From: Ailanthus altissimus
Lineage: Eukaryota; Streptophyta; Magnoliopsida; Sapindales; Simaroubaceae
Direction of reading: 5' to 3'
Length of the DNA stretch: 64,000 nt
Assembly: GCA_946807835.1 (NCBI GenBank)
Contig: OX327694.1
Location: 9,188,001 to 9,252,000 of the forward strand
The position numbers and the translations under genes were made by a program. Below are positions 36,460 through 45,601 of this stretch, piece by piece (the stretch's first letter is position 1; each line of letters starts with the position of its first letter). The notes under the pieces are model-generated. The model saw only the letters and a list, made by a program, of their open reading frames with translations. It was not told where the DNA came from and searched no databases.

Positions 36460-36840
36460 AATTTAAAAATGAGTTAGCAATTATGGTTTGATGGATCAAA
36501 GACAAATCAGGTCACAGGGGCAAAAATTGTCTTGGTATCTCCTTTTAGATTAAGATGAATATGTCATTCATGTTGGACTTCCTATGTGCCAACAATCAGG
36601 CCAAAGATGAAGCCCTCATTATCGGTATGGACATAATTACAAAAACAAGAGTCAAGAAATCAAAGTCAAAGACGATTCTTTGTTGGTCATTAAACAAGTA
36701 TTGGGAATATAATTATGAGGCTGACTTGTTTAACCCATACTGCCACAAAGTCGAACATCTATTACAAGAATTTCAATCCACCCTAGTCAAGTACTCAACA
36801 AGGATGAATAATTTAGAGGCCAATGATCTCGCCTAAGGGG
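36460..36840 (+). pseudogene. G1 second RNase H (archaeal-type), disabled
   Basis: LWFDGSKTNQVTGAKIVLVSP near 36480-36540 and SFMLDFLCANNQAKDEALIIGMD (open 36555-36836) are the two hallmark segments of the additional RNase H carried by Tat-lineage gypsy elements. The first catalytic Asp (FDGSK) is present; the Glu of the usual NNQAEYEA motif reads Lys-Asp here. LEANDLA at the end of the open frame is also typical. Presence of this domain is the main reason for the Tat assignment. Confidence 0.8.
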
Positions 36841-37077
36841 CATTAAGATTCAAGAGGGCAATAAACAAAATTCTTATAATCCATTGACCATGCTCATATT
36901 TGTATAGTCCAGAGCTAACAGCTCAACAAAGACCAATTTTACAGATTAATTTTAGTAAAGATTAGAGAGATGAGTTGGCCGCCTATATAAAGAACCTTGA
37001 TGTAGACATTGACCGATGAATTAAAACTATGGCACCAAGGTTTGCCTTTTTGCAAGAGAACTATTCAGACAGGTACT
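36841..37077 (+). pseudogene. G1 integrase, N-terminal part
   Basis: This short segment between the second RNase H and the inserted LTR includes a DVDIDR...KTMAPRFAFLQENY-type linker (36995-37070) that in related elements precedes the integrase zinc finger. The rest of the domain continues at 39257. No intact frame. Confidence 0.6.
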
Positions 37078-39256
37078 TGTTGGGTGTTGATTATTCTAGG
37101 GTGCTTGCATATGGGATATGTTCATCATACAAAACATATACATATCTCATACATATATGTGCACAACGGAAGAATAAAATTAATATACTGAACACATGTA
37201 ATATTTATTTATCAAATGAAAAACGAGATTGAGAAATATAACCCATGAAGCCTTTGGATTAATTTACTTGAAGTCCACCATGAAATGAACCTTTGATCAA
37301 TCTTAACAATCAACAAAGGTGGGTTTGATTGTTTAGAATAGCAGTATGTTAATCCAGCATTTAGTTTAACTCTTAAACTTGATTCATAGTTAAACCTTTT
37401 AACTTAGTTAAATTTGTTTTATCTTTTGTTCAACTATTGAACAATTAAAACAAATCTATTTTAGTTATTAAATTTAGTAACCAATTATTTATTTGTTTTG
37501 TTATTCTAACACTTAAAACACAAAACAAAGAATTTTAATTTCTCAAATTGAAATGGCTACCAAAATTGTAAAATCTAAAAAACTTAAAAAATTATGAATT
37601 ATGAATTTCATTTCTCTTTATATACTAATGCATAAATTTCAAACTAATTTGAATTTCATTTGCACTTAATTTAACTTAACCTAACCGTAGTTAACATTTA
37701 ACCTTAGTTAGGTTAGTTTAACTTAACCCTTAAGTTAATAAATATTTAAATATTCTAACCATAGTTAACTAACTTAGCGATGGTTAGGTTAACCTTTACT
37801 TAACCATTAAGTAAGGTTAACTTAACTTAATCATATGGTTAACCTTTAACCATAGTTAAGTTAAATCATTTATTTAATAATTAAATAAATAAATATTTAT
37901 TTTAATTATTTAATAATTAAATAATCATAAAGTGAAATTACCTTTATATCCTTACTAGGTTACTAAGTTAATCTAAAGTAGGTCCTACCATTTAACCATA
38001 TACTTTAGTTAACTTAACCTTAGTAAATTGCTGAATTATACTATATTGAACCATTCAATACGGTAAACTGTCCAAGTGCTCAAATAGTACATTTTATATT
38101 GGGACTCTCTAGGTCTACATCTGATTTGTCAAATGAAACTATTCCATTAATCCGTAATCGATGCCCTACGCACACGTTACGAATATTACAAATCAGTATG
38201 TTAGACCATACAAGTTGAGGTCATAACGTATACGTATAATCCTTTCATTATTTATGCCCTGAATGTGCGGAGATATAGATCAGCACCGTCAAATCCCCAT
38301 TTGCTCAACCATTATCTTATCTCCAGATTCGTATCTCGATAAACAATATTCGCAAACACTTTTACTATATCGTTTAACCCTGTGGAAAACTCTTTTCCCG
38401 GGTTTATGCTTGTGGCCACAAGACTTTATGAAATACAATCTTGGAGCATCGGATGTACAACTTACCTATGTAAGCTGATGAATCCTGTATCTACGTATAC
38501 CGGACTCCAGGAGCATTGGACCATACCCAATGACACATAGCGGTCAGACCATGAAAGGTCTCTAACATATGTAGAACCAAAGCATGGTGGATCACTCACA
38601 AGACCACCATAGCACTCAGGTCAAAGGACCACGAATACTACTCAACTCGAGAGGATTTTCCTTTGACGGCTTCATAGAATATCTATTGGGGTCCTCGTGA
38701 GTCTGTTTAGTATCCAGTCCTGACTGGATGCTCACATGCCTATACAAGCTCTAAGCTCATGGTCAACTAAGAACAGCCATCCGAACCAATCAGATATAGA
38801 CATACACTAATCTATATAATGTTAATTCACCGATAGACCTGCATTGTTGATCATAGATTATAAACATTATGTTTGAGACATACTTACATAATGATATTTC
38901 TTAGCACCTATTGTAACTTTTTGCAACTATATCATTACAAGTATACTCTCAGGTCTTTGTCCTATTATAGACAAGGTTCTAACTCTTTAGAGCTCGCTGA
39001 CTCTTATAACTTACTAACTCTTAACAGTGCTAACTCTTAGCATTTATAACTCTCAACTTTGCTAACTATTAGTTCTGATCTAAACTCCTTTAAACCAGAT
39101 TTGAACTTCTTCAGATCAAACAATGTTTGTAATGTTACAAGCATTATACCATATAAATATGATATTAACAATTTTTATTCGAAATATTTATTTTATAAAT
39201 ATTAACAATTAATATTCATACAATATTGAAATGGCACGTAAGCATCAGCTCCAACA
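37078..39256 (-). mobile_element. Long copia-type solo LTR in G1 integrase
   Basis: It starts TGTTGGGTGTTG and ends AGCTCCAACA, and is closely related to the solo LTR at 54599-56762 throughout (ATTCTAGGGTG...TTGCATRTGGG at the start, GTTAACC-rich middle, conserved core near 38080-38250, hairpin at 38546-38561). There is no internal sequence. The flanks (GTACT left, CATCT right) do not form a clean duplication, so the target duplication has decayed or the LTR arose by recombination between different copies. Orientation is inferred from the related LTRs of - strand copias. Open frames inside are incidental. Confidence 0.82.
37680..37860. repeat. Cluster of GTTAAC/TTAACC words in the solo LTR
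   Basis: About 180 bases are composed largely of overlapping AACCATAGTTAA, TTAACTTAACC and GGTTAGGTTAACC words in both orientations. The same cluster is at 55180-55390 in the related LTR. ACCTAAC-type words are known binding sites of plant MYB factors; a role here is speculation. Confidence 0.7.
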
Positions 39257-39688
39257 CATCTTAGTAGGTGATTATTGAAAAAGGCATCCTTAAGAATGGT
39301 TTCTAGTAGTCGACCATAGAGCAAGATTATTACAATTACTCTAGAAGCTATTAAGGATTTCAGAAACATGGGCCGATTCACGCATTCTAGCAAAATAAAT
39401 GCTCACAATAATCAAACCTTGGCCATTCAAAGGATGGGCACTAGACATGATTGGGAAGATTTATCCACATCCTTCAAACAACACGCCTTTGTCCTGGTAG
39501 CGGCTAATTATTTCACAAAATGAGTTGATACTATCCCATTAAAAAGGGTTAACTAATATTATATACACGTATGGCCTCTTAGAACTCATCATGACCGATT
39601 AAGAAAGGTCTTCACTAAAGAAGAGATGGTCGATTTTGCTAAGAAATTTGGCATCAAACTCATACATAGTATGCCATATTATGCCTAG
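39257..39688 (+). pseudogene. G1 integrase, core part
   Basis: After the LTR the text resumes with KHGPIHAF-like sequence near 39360-39390. In shifting frames it reads WPFKGW and ALDMIGKIYPHPSNN near 39420-39480, LVAANYFTK near 39500-39525, and a MVDFAKKFGIKLIHSMPYYA-like stretch near 39625-39686. The first acidic residue (ALDMIG) and the region of the second (near LIMTDXER, 39585-39605) can be placed. The frame is cut by G2 at 39689 inside the segment before the catalytic Glu. Confidence 0.75.
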
Positions 39689-40160
39689 TGTCACAGATTG
39701 TTTTTGAGACCGTACGGCCTTAGACGCGTTGCGTGCTAAGCAGCCTAGAAAACCACACAAAGAGAAGAGAAAAGAAGCACACCAAGTGTTTGCACGAATG
39801 CTCTCTATATTGCTGAAGAGAAAACAAGCTATGCGATGAAAAATACAAGTATGGGTCTCCCCCTTTTATAGTTGCAGCCCTATACAATCAATGGCTGAGA
39901 TCTATTTGATCTAACGGTGTATATACAATATGGGATAATATTCCTTAGAATATTCCTAGATGCTCTCCTACCTATTATGGAAGTCTAATTAGGGTTAACT
40001 TCCTTAATAAGTTGCGGGCCAAGCCCGGTTCTCCATCCTAACCAGAGGGTCTTCTAGAAGCTCTGGTCCATGTAGCACTCCATGGTCCAAGAGGCCTCCA
40101 GCAGGCCTAGTCGCGCACCAAGTGCTTGAGGAAATGCTTGAGAGCACTTGGGACGTGACA
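39689..40160 (-). repeat. G2 3' LTR (left)
   Basis: It starts TGTCACAGATTG and ends GACGTGACA; it matches 44824-45295 base for base in length with about 6% substitutions. The polypurine tract follows at 40161. Confidence 0.95.
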
Positions 40161-40172
40161 TTTTCCCCCACC
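40161..40172 (-). other. Polypurine tract of G2
   Basis: TTTTCCCCCACC on the + strand reads GGTGGGGGAAAA on the coding strand, directly before the 3' LTR. Confidence 0.88.
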
Positions 40173-40200
40173 AAATTCACGCGACGCCCTCATCGCGTCC

Positions 40201-40819
40201 TTACTGGAACTCGCGCACCTTGTTCTCAAACTGCCATATTGCGGTCTCGGGTTCCCAGCTTGCTTCGCTATCGGGCAATCCTTTCCACTTGACGAGATAC
40301 TCACGACTTGGACGGCAGTTCTTCTTCCGCATTGTCCTCACATCAAGGATAAGTTCAGCCTCCTTGTCGTAAGATGTGGAAACTCCCAATGGTGCCCTGG
40401 TTTGTGGCCCACATTCCGTGTCCTCCGCATCACCATGGTATGGCTTTAGGCAGCTTGCGTGAAACACCAGATGTAGCCGAAGTCTCGAAGACAGCTCCAC
40501 CTTGTACGAGACATTGTCAACCCTCTTGGCAATAGGAAATGGCCCCTCATATTTTTGAACAAGACCCTTGTGAAGTGGGCGTGCGTAGACTTGTGCTGCG
40601 TTGGAAGAATTTTCACCATCACTAAATCCGCTACGCTGTACTCAACATGTCTTCGCTTACCGTCAGCCCATTTCTTCATCCGTTTCGTAGCCTTGTCCAG
40701 ACACACCCGTGCCTTGTCCGATTATTCCTGCCAGGACTTCGCAGCTTTGTAGGCTGCTGGACTCTTCCCAGTATTACTGGACACGAGTGTATACGGCGTG
40801 AGAGGCTGTTGGCCAGTAG
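40201..40819 (-). pseudogene. G2 integrase C-terminus and chromodomain, frameshifted
   Basis: After the frame break near 40822 the text continues in a second frame (LTTGQQPLTPYTL, then MKKWADGKRRHVEYSVADLVMVKILP, open 40706-40446) and after another shift near 40590 in a third (SYKVELSSRLRLHLVFHASCLKPYHG, open 40500-40201). The last 53 residues (40204-40362) form a chromodomain: ELILDVRT, REYLVKWKGLP, EASWEPE and IWQFENKV, ending at the TGA/TAA-terminated frame end at 40201. Chromodomains of this kind on gypsy integrases are thought to guide insertion to particular chromatin. Two frameshifts separate it from the rest of pol, so no fused product is expected from this copy. Confidence 0.9.
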
Positions 40820-41236
40820 TTAACTCGATTCACTCCTCTGCAAGTTATACGAGAACTGTGCCACATCGAGTAACTTGACCCAATCCTGCTGATTTGTGCC
40901 TACAAAGTGCCGCAAATACAGCTCCAGTAATGCGTTCACCCTCTCGGTCTGCCCATCCGTTTGTGGGTGAAAGCTGGTGGAAAAGCGAAGCTCCGATCCC
41001 ATGAGATTGAACAATCCAGTCCAGAATCTCCCCGTAAACCTCGTATCACGATCGCTGACTATCACTCTTGGCAACCCCCAGTACTTGACTACGTGCTTGA
41101 AGAAACGTTTGGCTGTCTCTTTCGCATTACACTCTTTGGGCGCCGGTATGAAAGTTGCATACTTGGAAAACTGATCTACCACCACAATGATAGTCCCACA
41201 CCCCTCGGACTTCGGTAAGGCAACGATGAAATCCAT
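40820..41236 (-). pseudogene. G2 integrase core, in frame with pol
   Basis: The 138-codon open piece reads MDFIVALPKSEGCGTIIVVV, VIVSDRDTRFTGRFW and FHPQTDGQTERVNALLELYLRHF. The three acidic catalytic residues of the D,D-35-E triad (MDFI, SDRD, TERV) are all present. The zinc finger upstream lies partly in the preceding open stretch ([10 protein letters not shown]) and partly between the stops at 41345 and 41249 (FVKTCLMC). The frame ends at the stop 40820-40822, at or next to a frameshift and small deletion. Confidence 0.92.
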
Positions 41237-41344
41237 AGAGATGCTTTCTCAAGGTCTCTCCGGTATGGGCAGTGGCTCCAGTAGCCCTGCGGGACTCCGC
41301 TGCTCAATCTTGTCCTATTGGCACATAAGACAAGTCTTGACAAA

Positions 41345-42871
41345 CTATTCTATCTCCTCCCGCATGTGTGGCCAGTAGTAAACTGTCTCCAATAGGGAGC
41401 GTGTGCACCGCTGGCCTGGATGTCCTACCCATTTTGTATCGTGACACTCCCTAATGAGGTTACGCCGCAGGTTCTCCCACTTTGACACATAAACCCGGTG
41501 TCCCTTGGTGTAAAGAAGCCCATCTTCTACCCAAAATCGCTGAGTCTTTCCCTCTTGTGCTTGAGTGGCGAGCTGTGTGGCTGCGGGATTATGCTTCATT
41601 CCCTCACAAAATAGGCTGAGCAAATCACCTTCCAGCTTGCTGATAACTGCTAACTTGGCCTTCCGGCTTAAGGCGTCCGCCACCACGTTCACCTTTCCCG
41701 GTTTGTACTCGAGCTCGTAATCGAACTCCGCCAGAAAGTCCTGCCACCTAGCTTGCTTTGGGCTGAGTTTCTTCTGACTTTGGAAGTAACTCATTGCTAT
41801 GTTGTCCATCATCACTATGAACCTTGCCCCAAGCAGATAATGTTGCCAAGTGCGCAGACAATGGATGACCCCCGTCATCTCCTTTTCCTGCACCGTATAG
41901 CGCCTCTCCGTCTCATTGAGCTTCCGGCTCTCATATGCGATCGGATGGTCCTGTTGCATTAATACACCACCAATAGCAAAATCAGATGCATCAGTATGTA
42001 CCTCATACGGTAACAGGTGATTCGGTAATGCTAAGACTGGTTCTTCGATCACTGCTGACTTTAGTCGATCAAAAGCCCATTGGCACTCCTTACTCCACTC
42101 CCACGCCTTAGTCTTCTTTAGCAAGTCGGTAAGGGGTGCTGCAGTGGTGGAGTAGCTCTTGATAAACCTGCGATAATAGTTAACCAACCCAAGGAAAGAC
42201 CGCAGCTCGGTAACTTTTGTGGATGCCTCCCAGTCCACAATGGCGCGAATCTTCACCCTGTCCATCATCAACCTGCCCTCTTTGATCTTGTGACCCAAAA
42301 AGTCTACCTCCGGCTTGGCAAATGGGCACTTCTCCCTCTTCACATACAGCTCATTCTCGCGGAGCACCTTCAAGACAGATTTCAAGTGTTCCACGTGCTC
42401 TTCGAGAGTGTTGCTGTAGATGACGATGTCGTCTAAGTACACGACGATGAACTTGTCAAGAAAGGGCTGGAGTATGTTGTTCATCAGAGTGCAGAAAGTG
42501 GCTGGCGTGTTGGTGAGGCCAAACGGCATGACCAGAAACTCAAAGGCCCCATAACGCGTCACACAGGTGGTTTTTGGCTCATCGCCCTCGGCTATCCGCA
42601 CCTGATGGTAACCTGACCGCAAATCCAGCTTCGAGAAATACTTTGCCTGCCCCAACTGATCAAACAAGTCAGCAATTAAAGGAATGGGATACCTATTTTT
42701 GACAGTGACCTTGTTCAGCACTCGATAGTCTATGCATAACCGCAATGATCCGTCGTGCTTGCGCTGGAAAAGCATGGGCGCGCCGTAAGGCGCCTTCGAT
42801 GGCTCGATAAACCCTGCATCCAGCAACTCCTTGAGCTGCTTCCGCAACTTTGCTAGTTCTGGTGGAGACAT
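41345..42871 (-). pseudogene. G2 reverse transcriptase and RNase H, 508 open codons
   Basis: This is the longest open stretch of the window. From [22 protein letters not shown] runs through [34 protein letters not shown] and [15 protein letters not shown] to the catalytic YLDD at about residues 145-148 (42428-42439), then VDFLGHKI and [15 protein letters not shown]. RNase H starts near residue 290 with [15 protein letters not shown] and has the [11 protein letters not shown] and DNIAMSYF segments (the usual T of DNxAT reads M). Near residues 395-430 the tether reads [16 protein letters not shown]. It ends in the integrase zinc finger at TAG 41345-41347. It is in frame with gag and integrase, so the Met start is only the first Met after a stop. 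Confidence 0.93.
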
Positions 42872-43666
42872 TCTGTATGGGGCTTTGGCTGGAGGTTTCG
42901 CCCCTGGTTCCAGCTCAATCTAGTGATCAATTGCCCGTCTTTGTGGTAATTTCTGTGGTAGCGCTGCTGGCATCACGTCCTAGTGCTGCTTGAGCACTTT
43001 CGTGATCTCTGCTGGCAGCTCCTCTTTACCCCCATACGCCTCATCATTTGCCTCCCATATTGTGGTGAGGTATGTCTCTTCTCCCCGCTTAGCTCATTTC
43101 TTCAGTTGCATGGCGGACAGGAGAGTAGTGTGGGCGTTGGGCTCGGATTGCCCACCTGTCGGCTTGTTTACTGTTGGCACCATGCATGGTCCTTCCTCCA
43201 GGATGCATACATAGTTGTGTCGGGGAAGTGGCACCACATTAAACTACCGCAGAAAATCCATACCAAGAACAGTGTCAAAATCATCGAGAGGGGCTACCGA
43301 AAAGTTTACCTTACCGCTCCATTTTCCGAGGCTCATTTCAACTCCACGAATGACCCCGTCCAGTGGCTTGATTGCGGCGTTCACGGTCTTGAGGTAGCCA
43401 ATCCCCTTCTCTACCTTGAGGCCCAAGCGTACTGCTTCCACATACTTCATAAAGTTGTGCGTAGCTCCAGTATCTACTAGTGCTTGAGTCCTCTTCCCGT
43501 TAATGTAGGCTTCAACGTACATTAGCGCCTTTCCTGCTGGAGCGCGGGCTGCCCGCTTGGCATTGAGGGCATTGAGCAACTGGAGACATCCCAATTGTCC
43601 CTGTTCACCCGCTTGCTGAGTCTCCAACATTGCATTGATAGCCTTCTTCTTTGGACAGTCCTTCAC
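42872..43666 (-). pseudogene. G2 protease and linker, interrupted by stops
   Basis: The open piece 43666-43244 begins inside the zinc knuckle tail (MKDCPKKKAINAM) and carries the aspartic protease: ALMYVEAYINGKRTQ then ALVDTGATHNFM with the intact DTGA active site, and VLGMDFLR near its end. In-frame stops follow at 43244-43246 (TAG), 43094-43096 (TGA), 42980-42982 (TAG) and 42920-42922 (TAG), with no frameshift between them. The linker reads YLTTIWEAN, LPAEITKVLKQH and RRAIDH, then [16 protein letters not shown] leading into RT. Confidence 0.9.
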
Positions 43667-44794
43667 CCAATGATCCCCGTCGCAAAGGAAGCAGCTAGAT
43701 CTCGGCTTTCTCCCGTCGTTACGCTTCTACTCTCTCCCTGTGGGCGGTTTACCTTTTCCCTCCTTATCCTGCGGAGGATGAGACTCCCTGGTTCCCCCAC
43801 CTTTGCTGTGATTGGGCTTCGAATTCTTGGACTTCCCCGCATCATCCTTGCGGTAATCAGTGAGCGTTTCCGCCAATGTGAGGGCGTCGGATATGTTCTG
43901 CACTCCACGCCGCCTCAGTTCATTGGACGCCCATGTCTGTAACCCATCAAGGAAGTTGAACAGCAAGTCTTCTTCACTCATATTAGGGATCTGCAGCATC
44001 AGCAGAGAGTACTCCTTAACGTACTCGCCAATTGACTTGTTCTGTCTCAACTCCTTTAGACGCTTCCTAGCGTCGTGCGCCACATTCTCCGGATAGAATT
44101 GGCGTTTCAGCTCCTGCTGCAACTCTGTCCAGGTATTGATGGTGTAGGTACCCTTGCGAATCTCCTCGCTCTTCCTACGCCACCACAGAATTTCATGATC
44201 AGAGAGATATAGGGTCGCGGTGTTTACCTTATCCTCGTCCCGTACGCCTAGGGCGTCGAAGTATCTCTCCATTTGCCAGAAGTAATTGTCGAGCTCCTTG
44301 GCATTCCGCTTCCCGCTAAACTCCTTGGGCTTAGGAGCTTCGACTCTCGGTGTAGACACCGTCACTTGAGCGGCGACAGACCCATTCGCCACCGCCCACT
44401 TGTACAGCACCACATCCTCCTTGACAGATTCGAGCCTACGGTGTAGCTCCCCTACTTGGGTCTGAATACTGTCAATTATGGTTAGGACACTCTCCTGAAA
44501 AGCTTTAATCCAATCCCGCTGCTTATCGATGTAAGCCTCGATGGATGTGGTGATGAGGGTGCACAACCCGTCTCCTTAAGCGTCGAGGCCCCCCTCGATC
44601 TTCTCTACTTGCTGCTCCAACTCTACAAGGCGATCTGCTGCCTTCCCGACAGCACCGCTGAGTGCTCTCACCATACCCCCCACATCCTGACCTGGATCTG
44701 CTGATTTTTTGTGAGACGCCACGCCGTGCTTCTTAGCTTTGGGGTTCCGACCCCTCTCTTCAGTCAAATCTGATGGTACATCGTCTTTCTCCAT
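43667..44794 (-). pseudogene. G2 gag, with two in-frame stops
   Basis: ATG at 44794 lies 15 bases beyond the primer site. The first 72 codons (MEKDDVPSDLTEERG...) end at TAA 44576-44578. The same frame continues for 279 codons from 44566 with a coiled-coil-like start and the gag core: KEFSGKRNAKELDNYFWQM, ILWWRRKSEEIRKGTYTI, LKRQFYPENVAHDARKRL and LTLAETLTDYRK. It is stopped by TAG at 43727-43729, just before the zinc knuckle CFLCDGDHWVKDC (spacing C-x2-C-x3-H-x4-C). Apart from the stops the protein is full length. Gag forms the particle and packages RNA. Confidence 0.92.
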
Positions 44795-44808
44795 TTCTGA
44801 ACTGAACT

Positions 44809-44821
44809 TGCTCTGATACCA
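44809..44821 (-). other. Primer-binding site of G2
   Basis: The + strand TGCTCTGATACCA reads TGGTATCAGAGCA on the coding strand, a perfect initiator-methionine tRNA complement, two bases from the LTR. Confidence 0.93.
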
Positions 44822-44823
44822 AC

Positions 44824-45295
44824 TGTCACGGACTGTTTTCGAGACCGTGCGGCCTTAGACGTGTTGCGTGCTAAGCAGCCTAGAAAACCACACAAAGAGA
44901 AGAGAAAAGAAGCACACCAAGTATTTGCACGAATGCTCTCTATATTGCTGAAGAGAAAACAAGCTATGCGATGAAAAATACAAGTGAGGGTCTCCCCCTT
45001 TTATAGTTGCAGCCCTATAAAATTAATGGCTGAGATCTATTTGATCTAACGGTGTATATACAAGATGGGATAATATTCCTTAGAATATTCCTAGATGCTC
45101 TCCTACCTATTATGGAAGTCTAACTAGGGTTAACTTCCTTAATAAGTTATGGGCCAAGCCCGATTCTCCATCCTAACCAGCGGGTCTTCTACAAACTCCG
45201 GTCCACGTAGCACTCCATGGCCCAAGAGGCCTCCAGCAGGCCTAGTCACGCACCAAGTGCTCGAGAAAATGCTTGAGAGCACTTAGGGCATGACA
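44824..45295 (-). repeat. G2 5' LTR (right)
   Basis: It starts TGTCACGGACTG and ends GGCATGACA. A TATA box (CTATAAAAGG on the - strand, 44997-45006) sits in the position expected for the U3 promoter of the element. Confidence 0.95.
44997..45006 (-). promoter_or_regulatory. TATA box of G2 5' LTR
   Basis: CTATAAAAGG on the coding strand, conserved in the other LTR near 39862-39871, about 300 bases into the LTR from its 5' end. Confidence 0.7.
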
Positions 45296-45601
45296 CTAGT
45301 CAAATGGGCAAGAAAAATCCACAAATAATTTGATCATCCAAGGATCGAAGAAGGCAATTAACCATGTAGACAAAAATTTCCTTAAAGCCATAAATTGACT
45401 CAAAACACAAAAGAAGAGAGTAGAGAGGGCTTACGACAAAAGGGTTAGATTCAATTCATTTTGATAGGGCAATTTAGCATGAAAAGTTATCCTCCCAATA
45501 GGATCTAAAGAGAGCAAGATAGGAAAATTCACTCCAAATTAGGAAGAATCGTTCAAAATCGCTGAAGTCCTTGGCAAAATAGCCTATTTATTTAGCAACT
45601 T
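45296..45601 (+). pseudogene. G1 integrase, part after G2
   Basis: The text continues from the catalytic-Glu region: VKWARKIHK-like and SNGQ-type sequence, then a basic stretch and YDKRVRFNSF near 45430-45460. Near 45470-45560 come fragments typical of the gypsy integrase C-terminus (FSMKSYPPNRI-like, LGRIVQNR). It ends at AACTT (45597-45601), the left target duplication of solo LTR A. Confidence 0.68.

Larger units (their letters stand above)
39689..45295 (-). mobile_element. G2: nearly full-length chromodomain Ty3/gypsy element
   Basis: This 5607-bp element has two 472-bp LTRs (39689-40160, 44824-45295) differing at about 28 positions by eye, mostly transitions. On the - strand it has a tRNA-iMet primer site, gag, protease, RT, RNase H, integrase and a C-terminal chromodomain, then a polypurine tract. 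CTAG occurs on both sides (39685-39688, 45296-45299), a 4-bp target duplication, or CTAGT if the terminal T is shared. The reading frame is continuous from 44794 to 40822 except for in-frame stops; two frameshifts follow. The size, zinc-knuckle spacing and chromodomain fit Galadriel- or Reina-like chromoviruses (inference). It interrupts G1 integrase and is the youngest full element here. Confidence 0.95.

Noticed and set aside
42983..43942. Several + strand open frames of 60-165 codons
   Set aside because: All are antisense to the in-frame G2 gag-protease region and share no domain similarity.
40820..44794. Programmed readthrough of the stops in G2
   Set aside because: Nine stops of three kinds scattered through gag, protease, RT and integrase cannot be a readthrough strategy; they fit mutational decay.
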